Shown here piece by piece: positions 41,916-50,934 of a stretch of DNA of 64,000 bases. The DNA is taken from assembly GCA_934096585.1 (NCBI GenBank), contig CAKOMG010000009.1:24178-88177 (forward strand). The letters run 5' to 3'. Position 1 is the stretch's first letter. Each line of letters starts with the position of its first letter. A model generated the notes under the pieces. That model was given only the letters and a program-made list of their open reading frames with translations. It had not been told where the DNA came from and ran no database searches. Made by a program: the position numbers and the translations under genes. The DNA comes from an uncultured Bacilli bacterium (lineage in GTDB: Bacteria > Bacillota_I > Bacilli_A > ML615J-28 > CAG-698).

Positions 41916-43034
41916 TTATTCTTGGTCATCATCATCTGAAGAATCTAAAATGACATTTGAATAATCATAATCATCGTCTTCTTCAATATCTTTATCATCG
42001 TCATCAAAATCATAAGAATGCTTTAATTCAAAACCATTTTCACGTAATTTTTGCATAACTTCTTTTAATGATTTGCGTCCTAGATTTCTAACACGCATCA
42101 TTTCTTCTTCTGTCTTTTGAGCCAATTCGCCAACTGTATTAATTCCAGCTCTCTTTAAACAATTATAAGAACGAACAGATAAATCTAAATCTTCAATTTT
42201 CTTTTCTTTAGTTTTATTAACTGTTGGTGCTTCTGGTTCATGCATAAAATCATTTTGAGCAATAATTTCATTCAAATGACTTAATACTGTGAAATGATTT
42301 ACTAAAAATTGTGAAGCTAAACTTACTGCGTCACTTGGAGAAATACTATTATTACTCCATACTTCTAATTCTAATTTTTCAAAATCAACGTTATCGCCAA
42401 CTCTTGTTTTTTCAACAGAATACATACATTTTGTTATTGGAGTATAAATAGAATCAATAGCTATTTTTTCTATTTCTTTATTTCCACTTTTATCTAAACA
42501 AAATACTTTATTTTCATCAGCGCATACATAACCTATACCACGACGCACATAAAATGTTCCTCTAAATAAACCGCCTTTTGAAACAGTACAAATTTTAGCA
42601 TCTTTATTAACAACTTCTAATTGATCTGCTAAAGCTGTGGGATCTGATATAATCAAATCTCCTGCTGTTACAACTCTTTGTCCTTTATCTGGGCCTTTAA
42701 CGTCAACTGAGATTACATACATTTTTTCTGGTTCACCAGTTGTATCAGCAAATAAAACATCTTCATTAATTTTGAAAACTATATTTTTTAGATTTAAAAT
42801 AATTTCTGTAACGTCTTCTGAAACACCTGGCATAGCCATAAATTCGTGAGCAACTCCATCTACCTTCATTGCAACCATTGCAACGCCTGGCATTGATGAT
42901 AGAAGTACTCTTCTTATTGCATTACCTAATGTTAATCCGTATCCTCTTTCTAATGGGGTAACTACAAATTTCCCATAATTAGAATTTTCTTCTTCGACTT
43001 TAATTTGAGGTTTTATAAATTCAAATTTACGCAT
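41916..43034 (-). CDS. rpoA: RNA polymerase alpha subunit with an acidic C-terminal tail
   Basis: 372 residues against about 314 in Bacillus. N-terminal dimerisation domain (PLERGYGLTLGNAIRRVLL; GTFYVRRGIGYV) and alpha-CTD (LDLSVRSYNCLKRAGINTVGEL; RNLGRKSLKEVMQKLRENG) are complete to about residue 330. After it come about 42 extra residues rich in aspartate and glutamate (two DDDD runs, EEDDDYDY). The tail is in frame and ends at a normal stop; rplQ starts 20 bp later. Such tails could affect contacts with DNA, activators or NusA; this is inference. Confidence 0.96.
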   Translation of the reverse strand: MRKFEFIKPQIKVEEENSNYGKFVVTPLERGYGLTLGNAIRRVLLSSMPGVAMVAMKVDGVAHEFMAMPGVSEDVTEIILNLKNIVFKINEDVLFADTTGEPEKMYVISVDVKGPDKGQRVVTAGDLIISDPTALADQLEVVNKDAKICTVSKGGLFRGTFYVRRGIGYVCADENKVFCLDKSGNKEIEKIAIDSIYTPITKCMYSVEKTRVGDNVDFEKLELEVWSNNSISPSDAVSLASQFLVNHFTVLSHLNEIIAQNDFMHEPEAPTVNKTKEKKIEDLDLSVRSYNCLKRAGINTVGELAQKTEEEMMRVRNLGRKSLKEVMQKLRENGFELKHSYDFDDDDKDIEEDDDYDYSNVILDSSDDDDQE

Positions 43035-43058
43035 TTAAGCCTCCTTTAATTTGAATTA

Positions 43059-43442
43059 CTATCCACGTGGCTTTTTAGGTGGACGGCATCCATTGTGTGG
43101 AATTGGAGTTACATCTTTAATTGATGTAATTTCAAGACCAGCAACTTGTAATGATCTAATAGCAGCTTCACGACCTGGTCCAGGTCCTTTAACTTCTACT
43201 TCAATTTTTAACATACCTGCATCTAATGCAGCTTTTGCGGCAGCTTCACTTGCTTGTTGTGCAGCAAATGGAGTTGATTTCTTACTTCCTTTGAAACCTA
43301 ATGCACCAGCACTAGACCAAGAAACTGCGTTTCCTTCAGGATCACAAATAGTAACAATTGTATTATTAAATGTTGAATGAATATGTGCTACACCAGTAGG
43401 TATATTCTTTCTAACTTTACGTTTTTTAACTACACGTGCCAT
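43059..43442 (-). CDS. rpsK: 30S ribosomal protein S11
   Basis: 127 residues. Platform protein next to the Shine-Dalgarno helix. GVAHIHSTFNNTIVTICDPEGN, SWSSAGALGFKGSKKSTPFAA and the C-terminal IPHNGCRPPKKPRG are diagnostic. Between rpsM and rpoA, the standard order. Confidence 0.98.
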   Translation of the reverse strand: MARVVKKRKVRKNIPTGVAHIHSTFNNTIVTICDPEGNAVSWSSAGALGFKGSKKSTPFAAQQASEAAAKAALDAGMLKIEVEVKGPGPGREAAIRSLQVAGLEITSIKDVTPIPHNGCRPPKKPRG

Positions 43443-43456
43443 TATTCATTATCCTC

Positions 43457-43822
43457 CTATTTCTTCTTGTTAGCTACAGTTTTTGATGGACCTTTACGAG
43501 TACGTGCATTACACTTAGTATTTTGTCCTCTTACTGGTAATCCACGACGATGGCGGATTCCTCTATAGCATCCTATTTCCATTAATCTCTTAATATTCAT
43601 TGCAACTTCTCTACGTAAGTCACCTTCAACTTTGTATGCGGCAACTTCACGACGGATTACTGTTAATTCTTCTTCTGTTAAATCTTTAACGCGTTTATTT
43701 TCATCAATTCCAGCGTCTTTTAATATTTTTTGTGCAGTTGGTTTTCCAATTCCAAAAATGTAAGTTAATGAAATAACTACACGTTTGTCACGTGGAATAT
43801 CAACACCAGATATACGTGCCAT
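43457..43822 (-). CDS. rpsM: 30S ribosomal protein S13
   Basis: 121 residues. Head protein that contacts the P-site tRNA and the B1 bridges. MARISGVDIPRDKRVVISLTY, then GCYRGIRHRRGLPVRGQ and the basic tail TKCNARTRKGP are diagnostic. Follows rpmJ by 14 bp. Confidence 0.98.
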   Translation of the reverse strand: MARISGVDIPRDKRVVISLTYIFGIGKPTAQKILKDAGIDENKRVKDLTEEELTVIRREVAAYKVEGDLRREVAMNIKRLMEIGCYRGIRHRRGLPVRGQNTKCNARTRKGPSKTVANKKK

Positions 43823-43836
43823 TTATTTCCTCCTAA

Positions 43837-43950
43837 TTAGCCTTGTCTTTGCTTGTGTTTTGGATTTTTACAAATTACCATAACTCTGCCATTTCTTTTT
43901 ATTACTTTACATTGATCGCAAATTGGTTTTACCGATGGTCTAACCTTCAT
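43837..43950 (-). CDS. rpmJ: 50S ribosomal protein L36
   Basis: 37 residues, found by reading the gap between infA and rpsM. The sequence starts MKVRPSVKPICDQCKVI and ends KNPKHKQRQG, with the C-x2-C ... C ... H zinc-ribbon ligands, so it is the zinc-binding (C+) form. GGAGG precedes the ATG. Normal place behind infA. Confidence 0.96.
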   Translation of the reverse strand: MKVRPSVKPICDQCKVIKRNGRVMVICKNPKHKQRQG

Positions 43951-43968
43951 TTTATTTTCCTCCTTAAA

Positions 43969-44187
43969 TTACTTATGTCGATAAGTAATACGGCCACGTG
44001 TTAAATCATATGGTGATAATTCAACAGTTACTTTATCACCTGGTAAAATGGTAATGAAATTCATTCGGATTTTACCAGAAACGTGCGCCATAATTAGATG
44101 TCCATTGTCCAATGCAACTCTAAATTGTGCATTTGGCAATGCTTCTTTAACTGTTCCTTTTAATTCTATTACATCGCTTTTAGACAT
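43969..44187 (-). CDS. infA: Translation initiation factor IF-1
   Basis: 72 residues. S1/OB-fold that occupies the A site of the 30S during initiation. SKSDVIELKGTVKEALPNAQFRV, then GHLIMAHVSGKIRMN and DLTRGRITYRHK are diagnostic. Overlaps the end of map by eight bases. Confidence 0.97.
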   Translation of the reverse strand: MSKSDVIELKGTVKEALPNAQFRVALDNGHLIMAHVSGKIRMNFITILPGDKVTVELSPYDLTRGRITYRHK

Positions 44188-44947
44188 TATCTTCTCCCTT
44201 TTCCTTTGTCAAAATTTCATATCCATCATCTGTTATAACAATTGTGTTCTCATAATGAGCACTATCACTGCCATCAACTGTCACAGTAGTCCAATCATCA
44301 TTTAAAATTTTTACTTTATAATTATGAGCTGTAACCATTGGTTCAATTGCTAAAGTCATTCCTTTTCTAAGCAATGGTCCCATTCCAGCAGCCCCATAAT
44401 TAGGTATTGATGGATCTTCATGTAATTCAGTACCAACACCATGACCTGTAAAATCTCTAACTACACCAAAGCCTTGGCTTTCAACATAAGTTTGAATTGC
44501 ATGTGAGATATCTGACAAACGATTGTTTGGTTTGGCATATTTCATACCTTCATAGAAAGATTGACGAGTTACATCAATTAATCGTTGTCTTTCTTCACTA
44601 ATTTTTCCTACAGCATGTGTTCTCGCACAATCTCCATGGTAGCCTTTATAAATGGCTCCAATGTCAATAGAAATAATATCACCATTTTTTAGCTTGATGT
44701 TACTTTTAGGGATTCCATGAATAACTACGTTATTAATGGAAGCACATATTGTTCCTGGAAATCCTCCATACCCTTTAAAAGAGGGTGTTGCGCCATTATC
44801 CCTAATAGTCTTCTCAGCAATCTTATCAAGTTCTAATGTTGAAACTCCTGGAGCAATTGCTTCTTGCACTTTTTTATGTGCTAATGCTACAATTCTCCCT
44901 GCTTCACGCATAAGTTCTATTTCTCGATTACTTTTAATAACAATCAT
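44180..44947 (-). CDS. map: Methionine aminopeptidase, type I
   Basis: 255 residues. It removes the initiator methionine after deformylation (def lies at 23093). Pita-bread fold with metal ligands in SIDIGAIYKGYHGDCARTH (two aspartates), FTGHGVGTELHEDP (histidine), AIEPMVT and AHYENTIV (two glutamates). Standard place between adk and infA; starts directly after adk (0-bp gap). Confidence 0.96.
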   Translation of the reverse strand: MIVIKSNREIELMREAGRIVALAHKKVQEAIAPGVSTLELDKIAEKTIRDNGATPSFKGYGGFPGTICASINNVVIHGIPKSNIKLKNGDIISIDIGAIYKGYHGDCARTHAVGKISEERQRLIDVTRQSFYEGMKYAKPNNRLSDISHAIQTYVESQGFGVVRDFTGHGVGTELHEDPSIPNYGAAGMGPLLRKGMTLAIEPMVTAHNYKVKILNDDWTTVTVDGSDSAHYENTIVITDDGYEILTKEKGEDNV

Positions 44948-45595
44948 TTACTTTACTCCAAGAGATGATTTTATATTATTGAAGATAACATCAATATCGC
45001 CTACACCATCAATTGTCTTTACAATTCCATATGAATCATAATATTCCAATAATGGTTTTGTTTGATTTGCATATACATTTAAACGGTTTTTAACTGTTTC
45101 TTCTGTATCATCTTTTCTTTGAACAAGTTTTTCTCCACATACATCACAAATACCATCTACTTTTGGTTTCAAATTTGTAATATGGTAACCTGCTTTGCAT
45201 TTTGGGCATACTCTTCGTCCAACGATTCTATCTACTAAAACATTATCATCAACAGCAATATTAATAACTGCATCTAAATTTAAATTTAAATCTTTTAAAA
45301 TTTCATCTAATGCTTTAGCTTGAGGAATAGTTCTTGGAAAGCCATCAAGTAAAAACCCTTTTTGGCAATCCTTATTTGATAATCTTTCTCTAACTAATCC
45401 GATTGTAACACTATCTGGAACTAATTCTCCATTATCAATATATCTTTTTGCTTCTACACCTAATGGAGTTTCGTTTTTAATAGCTTCTCTAAACATATCG
45501 CCTGTAGAAATATGAGGAATATTTAAAGTATTTTTAATTAACGCAGCTTGAGTTCCTTTTCCAGCTCCTGGAGGACCCATAATTATTAATTTCAT
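44948..45595 (-). CDS. adk: Adenylate kinase with zinc-binding LID
   Basis: 215 residues. 2 ADP to ATP + AMP. P-loop GPPGAGKGTQA (7-17), AMP site FLLDGFPRT, and a LID with four cysteines (CPKCKAG ... CDVCGEK), the structural zinc site of Gram-positive enzymes. Standard place after secY. Confidence 0.97.
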   Translation of the reverse strand: MKLIIMGPPGAGKGTQAALIKNTLNIPHISTGDMFREAIKNETPLGVEAKRYIDNGELVPDSVTIGLVRERLSNKDCQKGFLLDGFPRTIPQAKALDEILKDLNLNLDAVINIAVDDNVLVDRIVGRRVCPKCKAGYHITNLKPKVDGICDVCGEKLVQRKDDTEETVKNRLNVYANQTKPLLEYYDSYGIVKTIDGVGDIDVIFNNIKSSLGVK

Positions 45596-45606
45596 ATCTT
45601 TTTCTC

Positions 45607-46959
45607 CTACTCAATAAATCCACGATATTGTTTTTCTTGTTTTGTTTGTTTTAATTGTTTCCATGTTTCAATAGCAACACCAACAACGATAATTAAACTT
45701 GTTCCACCAATTTGTGCAGATGATGGCAAATTAAATATCACTGTCATAACAATTGGAAGTATTGCAACTATTGATAAATATGTAGCACCTAAAACAGTAA
45801 TTTTGAATAGTACTCTAGAAATATATCCTGTAGTTTCTTCACCAGGTCTTACACCAGGAACATATGCATTTTGCTTTTGTAGATTATCTGCCATTTGTTC
45901 TGGATTAAGTTGTAAGAATGAATAGAAGAATGAGAATATTACTATTAAAATAATGTATACTGCTAACCCAATAGCATTAATTGATACGTTTGTTACTCCA
46001 TCAACAGTATTTGAAGATGTAGTACTAAATATTTGCATTAGCCAGTATCCAGCTGTTCCTTTTGAAGTGCTCATTCCAGTTAAACTAATAATTGTTGTTG
46101 GTAAACTTAATAAAGTTGAAGCAAAAATTACTGGTATAACTGATGCTGAATTTAATTTAATTGGAATATTGCTATCGCTCTTTCCTTGGAATGAAGCGGC
46201 AGCAGGTCTATTAGCATATTGGATAGGAATTTTTCGTTCAGCACCTTCCATAAATACAATAAACACAATAATTAAAATTAATATAACAACCACTGCTACA
46301 AATACCCAAATATTTCTTGTTGCTTCAGTTGTAATTAGTTGTTTAATTAGATCGCTAAACATTTGAGGGAATGTTGCTAAAATACCAGCAACGATTAATA
46401 TTGAAGAACCATTTCCTAGTCCGTGTGCAGTTATTAACTCAGCAAGCCATAAGCAGAATGCAGTTCCTGCTGTAGCAACAATTGCTAAATAAATATACAA
46501 CAAAGCTGGATAACTACTTACAAAGTCTAAATCGGCTAAGAAATATGCACCATTATAATTAATATTTATACCAATTACTAATGTTAAAGATTGAACAAAT
46601 GCTAAACCTAATGCAATATATCTTGTATATTGATTTAACTTTTTTCTTCCTTCTTCGCCTTCTTCAGCTAATTCCTTAAATCTAGGAACTATATCCATTT
46701 GAAGTAACTGTATAACGATAGACGCTGTAATATATGGGCTGATACCTAAACATAATATTGAAAAATTGCTTAAGGCCCCTCCGCTAAATACATCTAAAAA
46801 TCCAAAATTCAAATCTGTTGTTGACTTAAAAATTATATCAGGATTAATAAATGGTAATGTAACAAATGCTCCTAATCTATATACAATTAATAATCCAAAT
46901 GTTACAAGCAACATAATAATTATCTTTTTTGCAGTTGAAGATGTCTTAGATGTTGCCAT
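45607..46959 (-). CDS. secY: Protein translocase subunit SecY
   Basis: 450 residues with ten membrane helices. Channel of the Sec pathway. FSGGALSNFSILCLGISPYI in the plug and first helices, then QLLQMDIVPRFKELAEEGEEGRKK (loop 2), YANRPAAASFQGKSDSNIPI (loop 6 region) and LNPEQMADNLQKQNAYVPGVRPG (loop 8, SecA contact) are diagnostic; the insertion with SKGTAGYWLM in the periplasmic loop is lineage-specific. Follows rplO by one base. Confidence 0.97.
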   Translation of the reverse strand: MATSKTSSTAKKIIIMLLVTFGLLIVYRLGAFVTLPFINPDIIFKSTTDLNFGFLDVFSGGALSNFSILCLGISPYITASIVIQLLQMDIVPRFKELAEEGEEGRKKLNQYTRYIALGLAFVQSLTLVIGININYNGAYFLADLDFVSSYPALLYIYLAIVATAGTAFCLWLAELITAHGLGNGSSILIVAGILATFPQMFSDLIKQLITTEATRNIWVFVAVVVILILIIVFIVFMEGAERKIPIQYANRPAAASFQGKSDSNIPIKLNSASVIPVIFASTLLSLPTTIISLTGMSTSKGTAGYWLMQIFSTTSSNTVDGVTNVSINAIGLAVYIILIVIFSFFYSFLQLNPEQMADNLQKQNAYVPGVRPGEETTGYISRVLFKITVLGATYLSIVAILPIVMTVIFNLPSSAQIGGTSLIIVVGVAIETWKQLKQTKQEKQYRGFIE

Positions 46960-46960
46960 A

Positions 46961-47401
46961 TTAAATTACCTCGATTGTTCCACCTGCAGCAGTTATAGCA
47001 GCTTCTGCAGTTTTAGAGAACTTGTGAGCTTTTACAGTTAATTTAACATTCAATTTTCCGTTTCCTAAAACTTTTAAGCCATCATAAACTTTTTTAACTA
47101 AACCTTTTTCTTGTAAAGTTTCAATTGTTACAACAGATCCAGCTTCGAAAACGTTAAGATCTTCAACATTAACAACTGCATATTCTTTACGATTTACATT
47201 AGTAAATCCTCTTTTTGGTAATCTCTTGAATAATGGTGTTTGTCCTCCTTCAAATCCTGGACGAACTCCTCCACCACTACGAGCATTTTGACCTTTATGT
47301 CCACGACCTGATGTTTTACCATGTCCTGAACCAGTACCACGACCAACTCTTTTTCTTGAATGTCTTGCTCCTTCAACAGGCTTTAATTCATTTAGTTTCA
47401 T
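46961..47401 (-). CDS. rplO: 50S ribosomal protein L15
   Basis: 146 residues. Glycine/arginine-rich N-terminal extension (RKRVGRGTGSGHGKTSGRGH, QNARSGGGVRPGFEGGQTPL) that threads into 23S rRNA, and a globular C-terminal half with VKAHKFSKTAEAAI. Standard place between rpmD and secY. Confidence 0.97.
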   Translation of the reverse strand: MKLNELKPVEGARHSRKRVGRGTGSGHGKTSGRGHKGQNARSGGGVRPGFEGGQTPLFKRLPKRGFTNVNRKEYAVVNVEDLNVFEAGSVVTIETLQEKGLVKKVYDGLKVLGNGKLNVKLTVKAHKFSKTAEAAITAAGGTIEVI

Positions 47402-47410
47402 TTGGTCCTC

Positions 47411-47590
47411 CTATTCTACTACTTCAACAAGATGTTGAACAGTTGCAATCATTCCGCGAACTGCTTCATTATCTGCTTTAGTAACTATTTGATTAATTTT
47501 TGTTAATCCCAATGCTTTTAAAGTTTTGCACTGATTTGGTTTACGTCCATATGGACTTTTAACTAATTTTATTTTAATCATTTTTTCCAT
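47411..47590 (-). CDS. rpmD: 50S ribosomal protein L30
   Basis: 59 residues, read from the gap between rplO and rpsE. MIKIKLVKSPYGRKPNQCKT, LGLTKINQ and DNEAVRGMIATVQHLVEV match L30 (VTLVKSxIGxxxxQRxTxxALGLxK). The start may be the first ATG (47588-47590) or the one three codons on. Confidence 0.93.
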   Translation of the reverse strand: MEKMIKIKLVKSPYGRKPNQCKTLKALGLTKINQIVTKADNEAVRGMIATVQHLVEVVE

Positions 47591-47594
47591 ATCA

Positions 47595-48128
47595 TTAACC
47601 TACTATTTCCTCAGCTTTTTTGCCTCTTATTTCAGCTACTTGTTCAGCAGTTCTTAATGCAGCTAGCCCTTCAATAGTAGCTCTAACAATGTTAATTGGA
47701 GTACTTGATCCTAATGATTTAGAAACTATATCTTGGATTCCTGCCAATTCAACAACTGCACGAACAGGTCCACCGGCAATTACGCCAGTTCCATCTGGTG
47801 CAGGTCTTAAGAACACTCTTCCTGCTCCATATATACCAGTAATTTCATGAGGAATTGTTGTATCAACAATTGGTACATTTATTAAATGTTTTTTTGCATC
47901 TTCAGTTGCCTTTTTGATTGCATCTGGAACTTCTATTGCTTTACCAGTTCCAAGTCCAACGCGTCCTTTTTTATCACCAACAACTACTATTGCACTAAAG
48001 CGATATCTTCTACCACCTTTTACAACTTTTGTTACATGGTTAACAGAAACTACACGTTCTTCAAACTCTTTTTCAACAACTACAAGATTTTCTTTTTTAG
48101 TTTGTTTCTTTTCTTTTGCTTGACTCAT
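47595..48128 (-). CDS. rpsE: 30S ribosomal protein S5
   Basis: 177 residues. Decoding-fidelity protein at the mRNA entrance. FEERVVSVNHVTKVVKGGRR, then FSAIVVVGDKKGRVGLGTGKA (double-stranded RNA-binding-like fold) and LLRPAPDGTG-type FLRPAPDGTGVIAGG are diagnostic. The charged 20-residue start is a little longer than usual. Confidence 0.97.
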   Translation of the reverse strand: MSQAKEKKQTKKENLVVVEKEFEERVVSVNHVTKVVKGGRRYRFSAIVVVGDKKGRVGLGTGKAIEVPDAIKKATEDAKKHLINVPIVDTTIPHEITGIYGAGRVFLRPAPDGTGVIAGGPVRAVVELAGIQDIVSKSLGSSTPINIVRATIEGLAALRTAEQVAEIRGKKAEEIVG

Positions 48129-48137
48129 GATAACCTC

Positions 48138-48500
48138 CTAGAATTTTAAGCCAGCTTCACGAGCTGCTTCAGCTAATGCTTTAACTCTTCCATGATATAA
48201 GTAACCACCGCGGTCAAATACAACATTTTCAATATTTTTCTCTAAAGCTCTTTTTGCAATTAAAGCTCCAACTTGTTTTGCAGCTTCAACATTTGAACCA
48301 TTAGCTAATTTTAATTCTTTATCAATGCTTGATGCAGCAACTAATGTTACTTTTTCAACATCATCAATTACTTGTGCATAAATATTTGTGTTAGATCTAA
48401 AAACAGCCAAACGTGGAGTACTTGATGTACCACTAATATTCTTACGAATACGTAAATGACGTTTTTGTCTAGATTCATTACGAGATTTTTTAGTAACCAT
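48138..48500 (-). CDS. rplR: 50S ribosomal protein L18
   Basis: 120 residues. Binds 5S rRNA with L5 in the central protuberance. RHLRIRKNISGTSSTPRLAV, FRSNTNIYAQVIDD and FDRGGYLYHGRVKALAEAAR are diagnostic. Standard order between rplF and rpsE. Confidence 0.97.
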   Translation of the reverse strand: MVTKKSRNESRQKRHLRIRKNISGTSSTPRLAVFRSNTNIYAQVIDDVEKVTLVAASSIDKELKLANGSNVEAAKQVGALIAKRALEKNIENVVFDRGGYLYHGRVKALAEAAREAGLKF

Positions 48501-48514
48501 TTTAATACTCCTTT

Positions 48515-49054
48515 CTACTTAGCTTTCTTTCCTTCTTTACGGCGAACAACTTCATCGCTATAACGAATACCTTTACCTTTATATGGTTCTGGTTTACGAA
48601 CTTTTCTAACATTTGCAGCAAATTCGCCAACAAGTTGCTTATCAATTCCTTCAATTTTGATTTCTGTTTGAGAAGGGCATATTACTTTTAATCCTTCTGG
48701 AATAGCCATTTCTACTAAATGTGAATAACCAGCAGCGATAACTAATGTGTTACCTTTTAATGATGCTCTATATCCAACACCTTCAATAGTTAATGATTTT
48801 GTAAAACCTTCAGAAACACCAACTACCATATTATGAACTAATGCTCTTGTTGTTCCGTGTAATGCTCTTGTTAAAATTTCATCATTTGGTCTAGTGAATT
48901 TAACATCATGTTCTTCAACAATAATTTTGATAATAGGATTAAATTGATGACTTAATTCACCTTTAGGACCTTTAACAACAACTAAATTATTTTCATCAAC
49001 TGTAACAGATACACCTGCAGCTAATTGAACTATTTTATTTCCAATACGTGACAT
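48515..49054 (-). CDS. rplF: 50S ribosomal protein L6
   Basis: 179 residues. Two-lobed protein at the base of the stalk near the sarcin-ricin loop. MSRIGNKIVQLAAGVSVTVD, the middle GTTRALVHNMVVGVSEGFTK and the C-terminal RKPEPYKGKGIRYSDEVVRRKEGK are diagnostic. Confidence 0.97.
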   Translation of the reverse strand: MSRIGNKIVQLAAGVSVTVDENNLVVVKGPKGELSHQFNPIIKIIVEEHDVKFTRPNDEILTRALHGTTRALVHNMVVGVSEGFTKSLTIEGVGYRASLKGNTLVIAAGYSHLVEMAIPEGLKVICPSQTEIKIEGIDKQLVGEFAANVRKVRKPEPYKGKGIRYSDEVVRRKEGKKAK

Positions 49055-49063
49055 ATATACCTC

Positions 49064-49462
49064 CTACCAAATATACGCAATAACTTCGCCGCCAAGATGT
49101 TTTTGACGTGCTTCTCTATCAGTCATTACTCCATTTGATGTTGATACTACTGCAATACCTAAACCATTTAATACTTTTGGCATTTCAGTAGATTTTGCAT
49201 ATACACGTAAACCAGGTTTAGAAATACGTGTAATACCTTTAATTACTCTTTCTTTTTTATCAGTATACTTTAAAGTTACTTTAATTGTTCCTTGTTTTCC
49301 ATCTTCAACAAATTCAGCATCTTCAATGTAACCTTCTTCTTTAATTACTTTCAAAATTTCTAATTTAATTTTTGACGCTGGAACTAACACAGTTAAATGC
49401 TTCATTTGATTAGCATTACGAATACGTGTAAGCATATCAGCAATTGGATCAGTCATTACCAT
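49064..49462 (-). CDS. rpsH: 30S ribosomal protein S8
   Basis: 132 residues. Central-domain assembly protein and, in many bacteria, the autoregulator of the spc operon. MTDPIADMLTRIRNANQ and the end GLGIAVVSTSNGVMTDREAR ... GGEVIAYIW are diagnostic. Started at the ATG with AAAGGAG eight bases upstream, two codons before the common MTDPIA. Confidence 0.97.
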   Translation of the reverse strand: MVMTDPIADMLTRIRNANQMKHLTVLVPASKIKLEILKVIKEEGYIEDAEFVEDGKQGTIKVTLKYTDKKERVIKGITRISKPGLRVYAKSTEMPKVLNGLGIAVVSTSNGVMTDREARQKHLGGEVIAYIW

Positions 49463-49477
49463 AATTAGTTCTCCTTT

Positions 49478-49663
49478 CTACCAACTAGCCTTTTTAACGC
49501 CAGGTATTTGTCCTTTGTTAGCTAGTTCTCTAAAACAAAGACGGCATAATTTAAATTTACGATAAACAGCATGAGGTCTACCACAGCGTTCACAACGAGT
49601 ATATTCCCTAACTTCAAACTTAGGTTTACGATGACATCTAATTTTTAATGATGTTTTTGCCAT
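49478..49663 (-). CDS. rpsZ: 30S ribosomal protein S14, zinc-binding type Z
   Basis: 61 residues from MAKTSLKIRCHRKPKF. The C-x2-C ... C-x2-C ribbon (CERCGRPH, CRLCFREL) marks the short zinc form rather than the 89-residue zinc-free form. It lies in the 30S head. The open frame extends 12 codons upstream into rplE, but AGGAGG stands just before the chosen ATG. Confidence 0.96.
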   Translation of the reverse strand: MAKTSLKIRCHRKPKFEVREYTRCERCGRPHAVYRKFKLCRLCFRELANKGQIPGVKKASW

Positions 49664-49676
49664 ATTATTCCTCCTA

Positions 49677-50216
49677 CTACTTTCTGAAAGGCATGCCAAG
49701 TAATGTTAATAACTCGCGCCCTTCCTTATCAGTTTTTGCTGTTGTAACAATAACAATATCCATTCCCCTGATTTTAAATACTTTATCATAATTGATTTCA
49801 GGGAAAATTAATTGCTCTTTAATTCCTAATGTATAGTTTCCGCGTCCATCAAAAGAGTCCTTTGACAATCCTCTGAAGTCACGAACACGTGGTAATGAAA
49901 TAGAAACTAATTTATCATAGAATTGATACATTTTTTCACCACGTAACGTTACTTTACATCCAATTGCAACGCCTTCACGAAGCTTAAAAGCTGCAATTGA
50001 TTTCTTAGCTTTTGTAATAATTGGTTTTTGACCAGTAATTTGTGTTAAGTCTTCAACAGCTGCATCTAATGCTTTTGCATTTGACATAGCATCACCAACA
50101 CCCATATTAATAACAATCTTGTCAAGCTTTGGAACTTGCATAACTGATTTATATTTAAATGTTTCAATTAAAGCAGGTTTTACTTGATTTAAATATTTTT
50201 CTTGTACACGATTCAT
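49677..50216 (-). CDS. rplE: 50S ribosomal protein L5
   Basis: 179 residues. 5S rRNA-binding protein contacting P-site tRNA. MQVPKLDKIVINMGVGDA, GQKPIITKAKKSIAAFKLREG and DFRGLSKDSFDGRGNYTLGI are diagnostic. Confidence 0.98.
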   Translation of the reverse strand: MNRVQEKYLNQVKPALIETFKYKSVMQVPKLDKIVINMGVGDAMSNAKALDAAVEDLTQITGQKPIITKAKKSIAAFKLREGVAIGCKVTLRGEKMYQFYDKLVSISLPRVRDFRGLSKDSFDGRGNYTLGIKEQLIFPEINYDKVFKIRGMDIVIVTTAKTDKEGRELLTLLGMPFRK

Positions 50217-50225
50217 GAGTGCCTC

Positions 50226-50537
50226 CTACTTGTCTAAGACAACTCCAGATTTCTTAGCATATCTTACTTTTTTGTCGCCTTCCATTTTGTATCCAACTCT
50301 TGTTGGTACTTTATCTTGTGGGTCAACAATCATAACTTTACATGCTGCGATTGGAGCTTCTTTCTTACTAATTCCACCATCAGGATTTGATTGTGATGGT
50401 CTATTGTGATGAGTCACAATATTAACACCTTCAACTACTACACGATTACTTTTTGGTAACACTTGTAGTACAGTGCCTTGTTTATTTTTCCAACTTCCGC
50501 TGATTACTACAACGGTATCGCCTTTTTTAAGATTCAT
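50226..50537 (-). CDS. rplX: 50S ribosomal protein L24
   Basis: 103 residues. Early 50S assembly initiator. The KOW start LKKGDTVVVISGSWKNKQG, then VNIVTHHNRPSQSNPDGGI and VGYKMEGDKKVRYAKKSG are diagnostic. Confidence 0.97.
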   Translation of the reverse strand: MNLKKGDTVVVISGSWKNKQGTVLQVLPKSNRVVVEGVNIVTHHNRPSQSNPDGGISKKEAPIAACKVMIVDPQDKVPTRVGYKMEGDKKVRYAKKSGVVLDK

Positions 50538-50552
50538 TTTAGATCCTCCTAA

Positions 50553-50921
50553 CTAAAGAACTTCTGGAGCTAAAGAGATAATCTTCATAAAATCATTGTC
50601 ACGCAACTCACGAGCTACAGGACCGAAAATACGAGTTCCTTTTGGTGTTTTATCATCTTTAATAATAACTGCTGCGTTATCATCAAATTTGATATATGAA
50701 CCATCTTCTCTTCTTAATCCGCTTTTTGTTCTTACGATTACTGCTTTAACTACATCGCCTTTTTTAACTGTACCACCAGGAATAGCACTCTTAACAGTAG
50801 CAACAATTATATCGCCGACATTTGCATATCTATGTCTAGTTCCGCCTAAAACCTTAATAGTTAAGATTTCTCTTGCACCAGAGTTATCAGCAACATTTAA
50901 TCTAGATTCTTGTTGTATCAC
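50553..50921 (-). CDS. rplN: 50S ribosomal protein L14
   Basis: 122 residues. Interface protein contacting L19. MIQQESRLNVADNSGAREI, AVIVRTKSGLRREDGSYIKF and GTRIFGPVARELRDNDFMKI are diagnostic. Confidence 0.98.
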   Translation of the reverse strand: MIQQESRLNVADNSGAREILTIKVLGGTRHRYANVGDIIVATVKSAIPGGTVKKGDVVKAVIVRTKSGLRREDGSYIKFDDNAAVIIKDDKTPKGTRIFGPVARELRDNDFMKIISLAPEVL

Positions 50922-50934
50922 GATTAATTACCTC

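Noticed and set aside
47194..47376. 60-codon minus-strand frame within rplO
   Set aside because: Alternate frame of the glycine/arginine-rich rplO start; low-complexity product.
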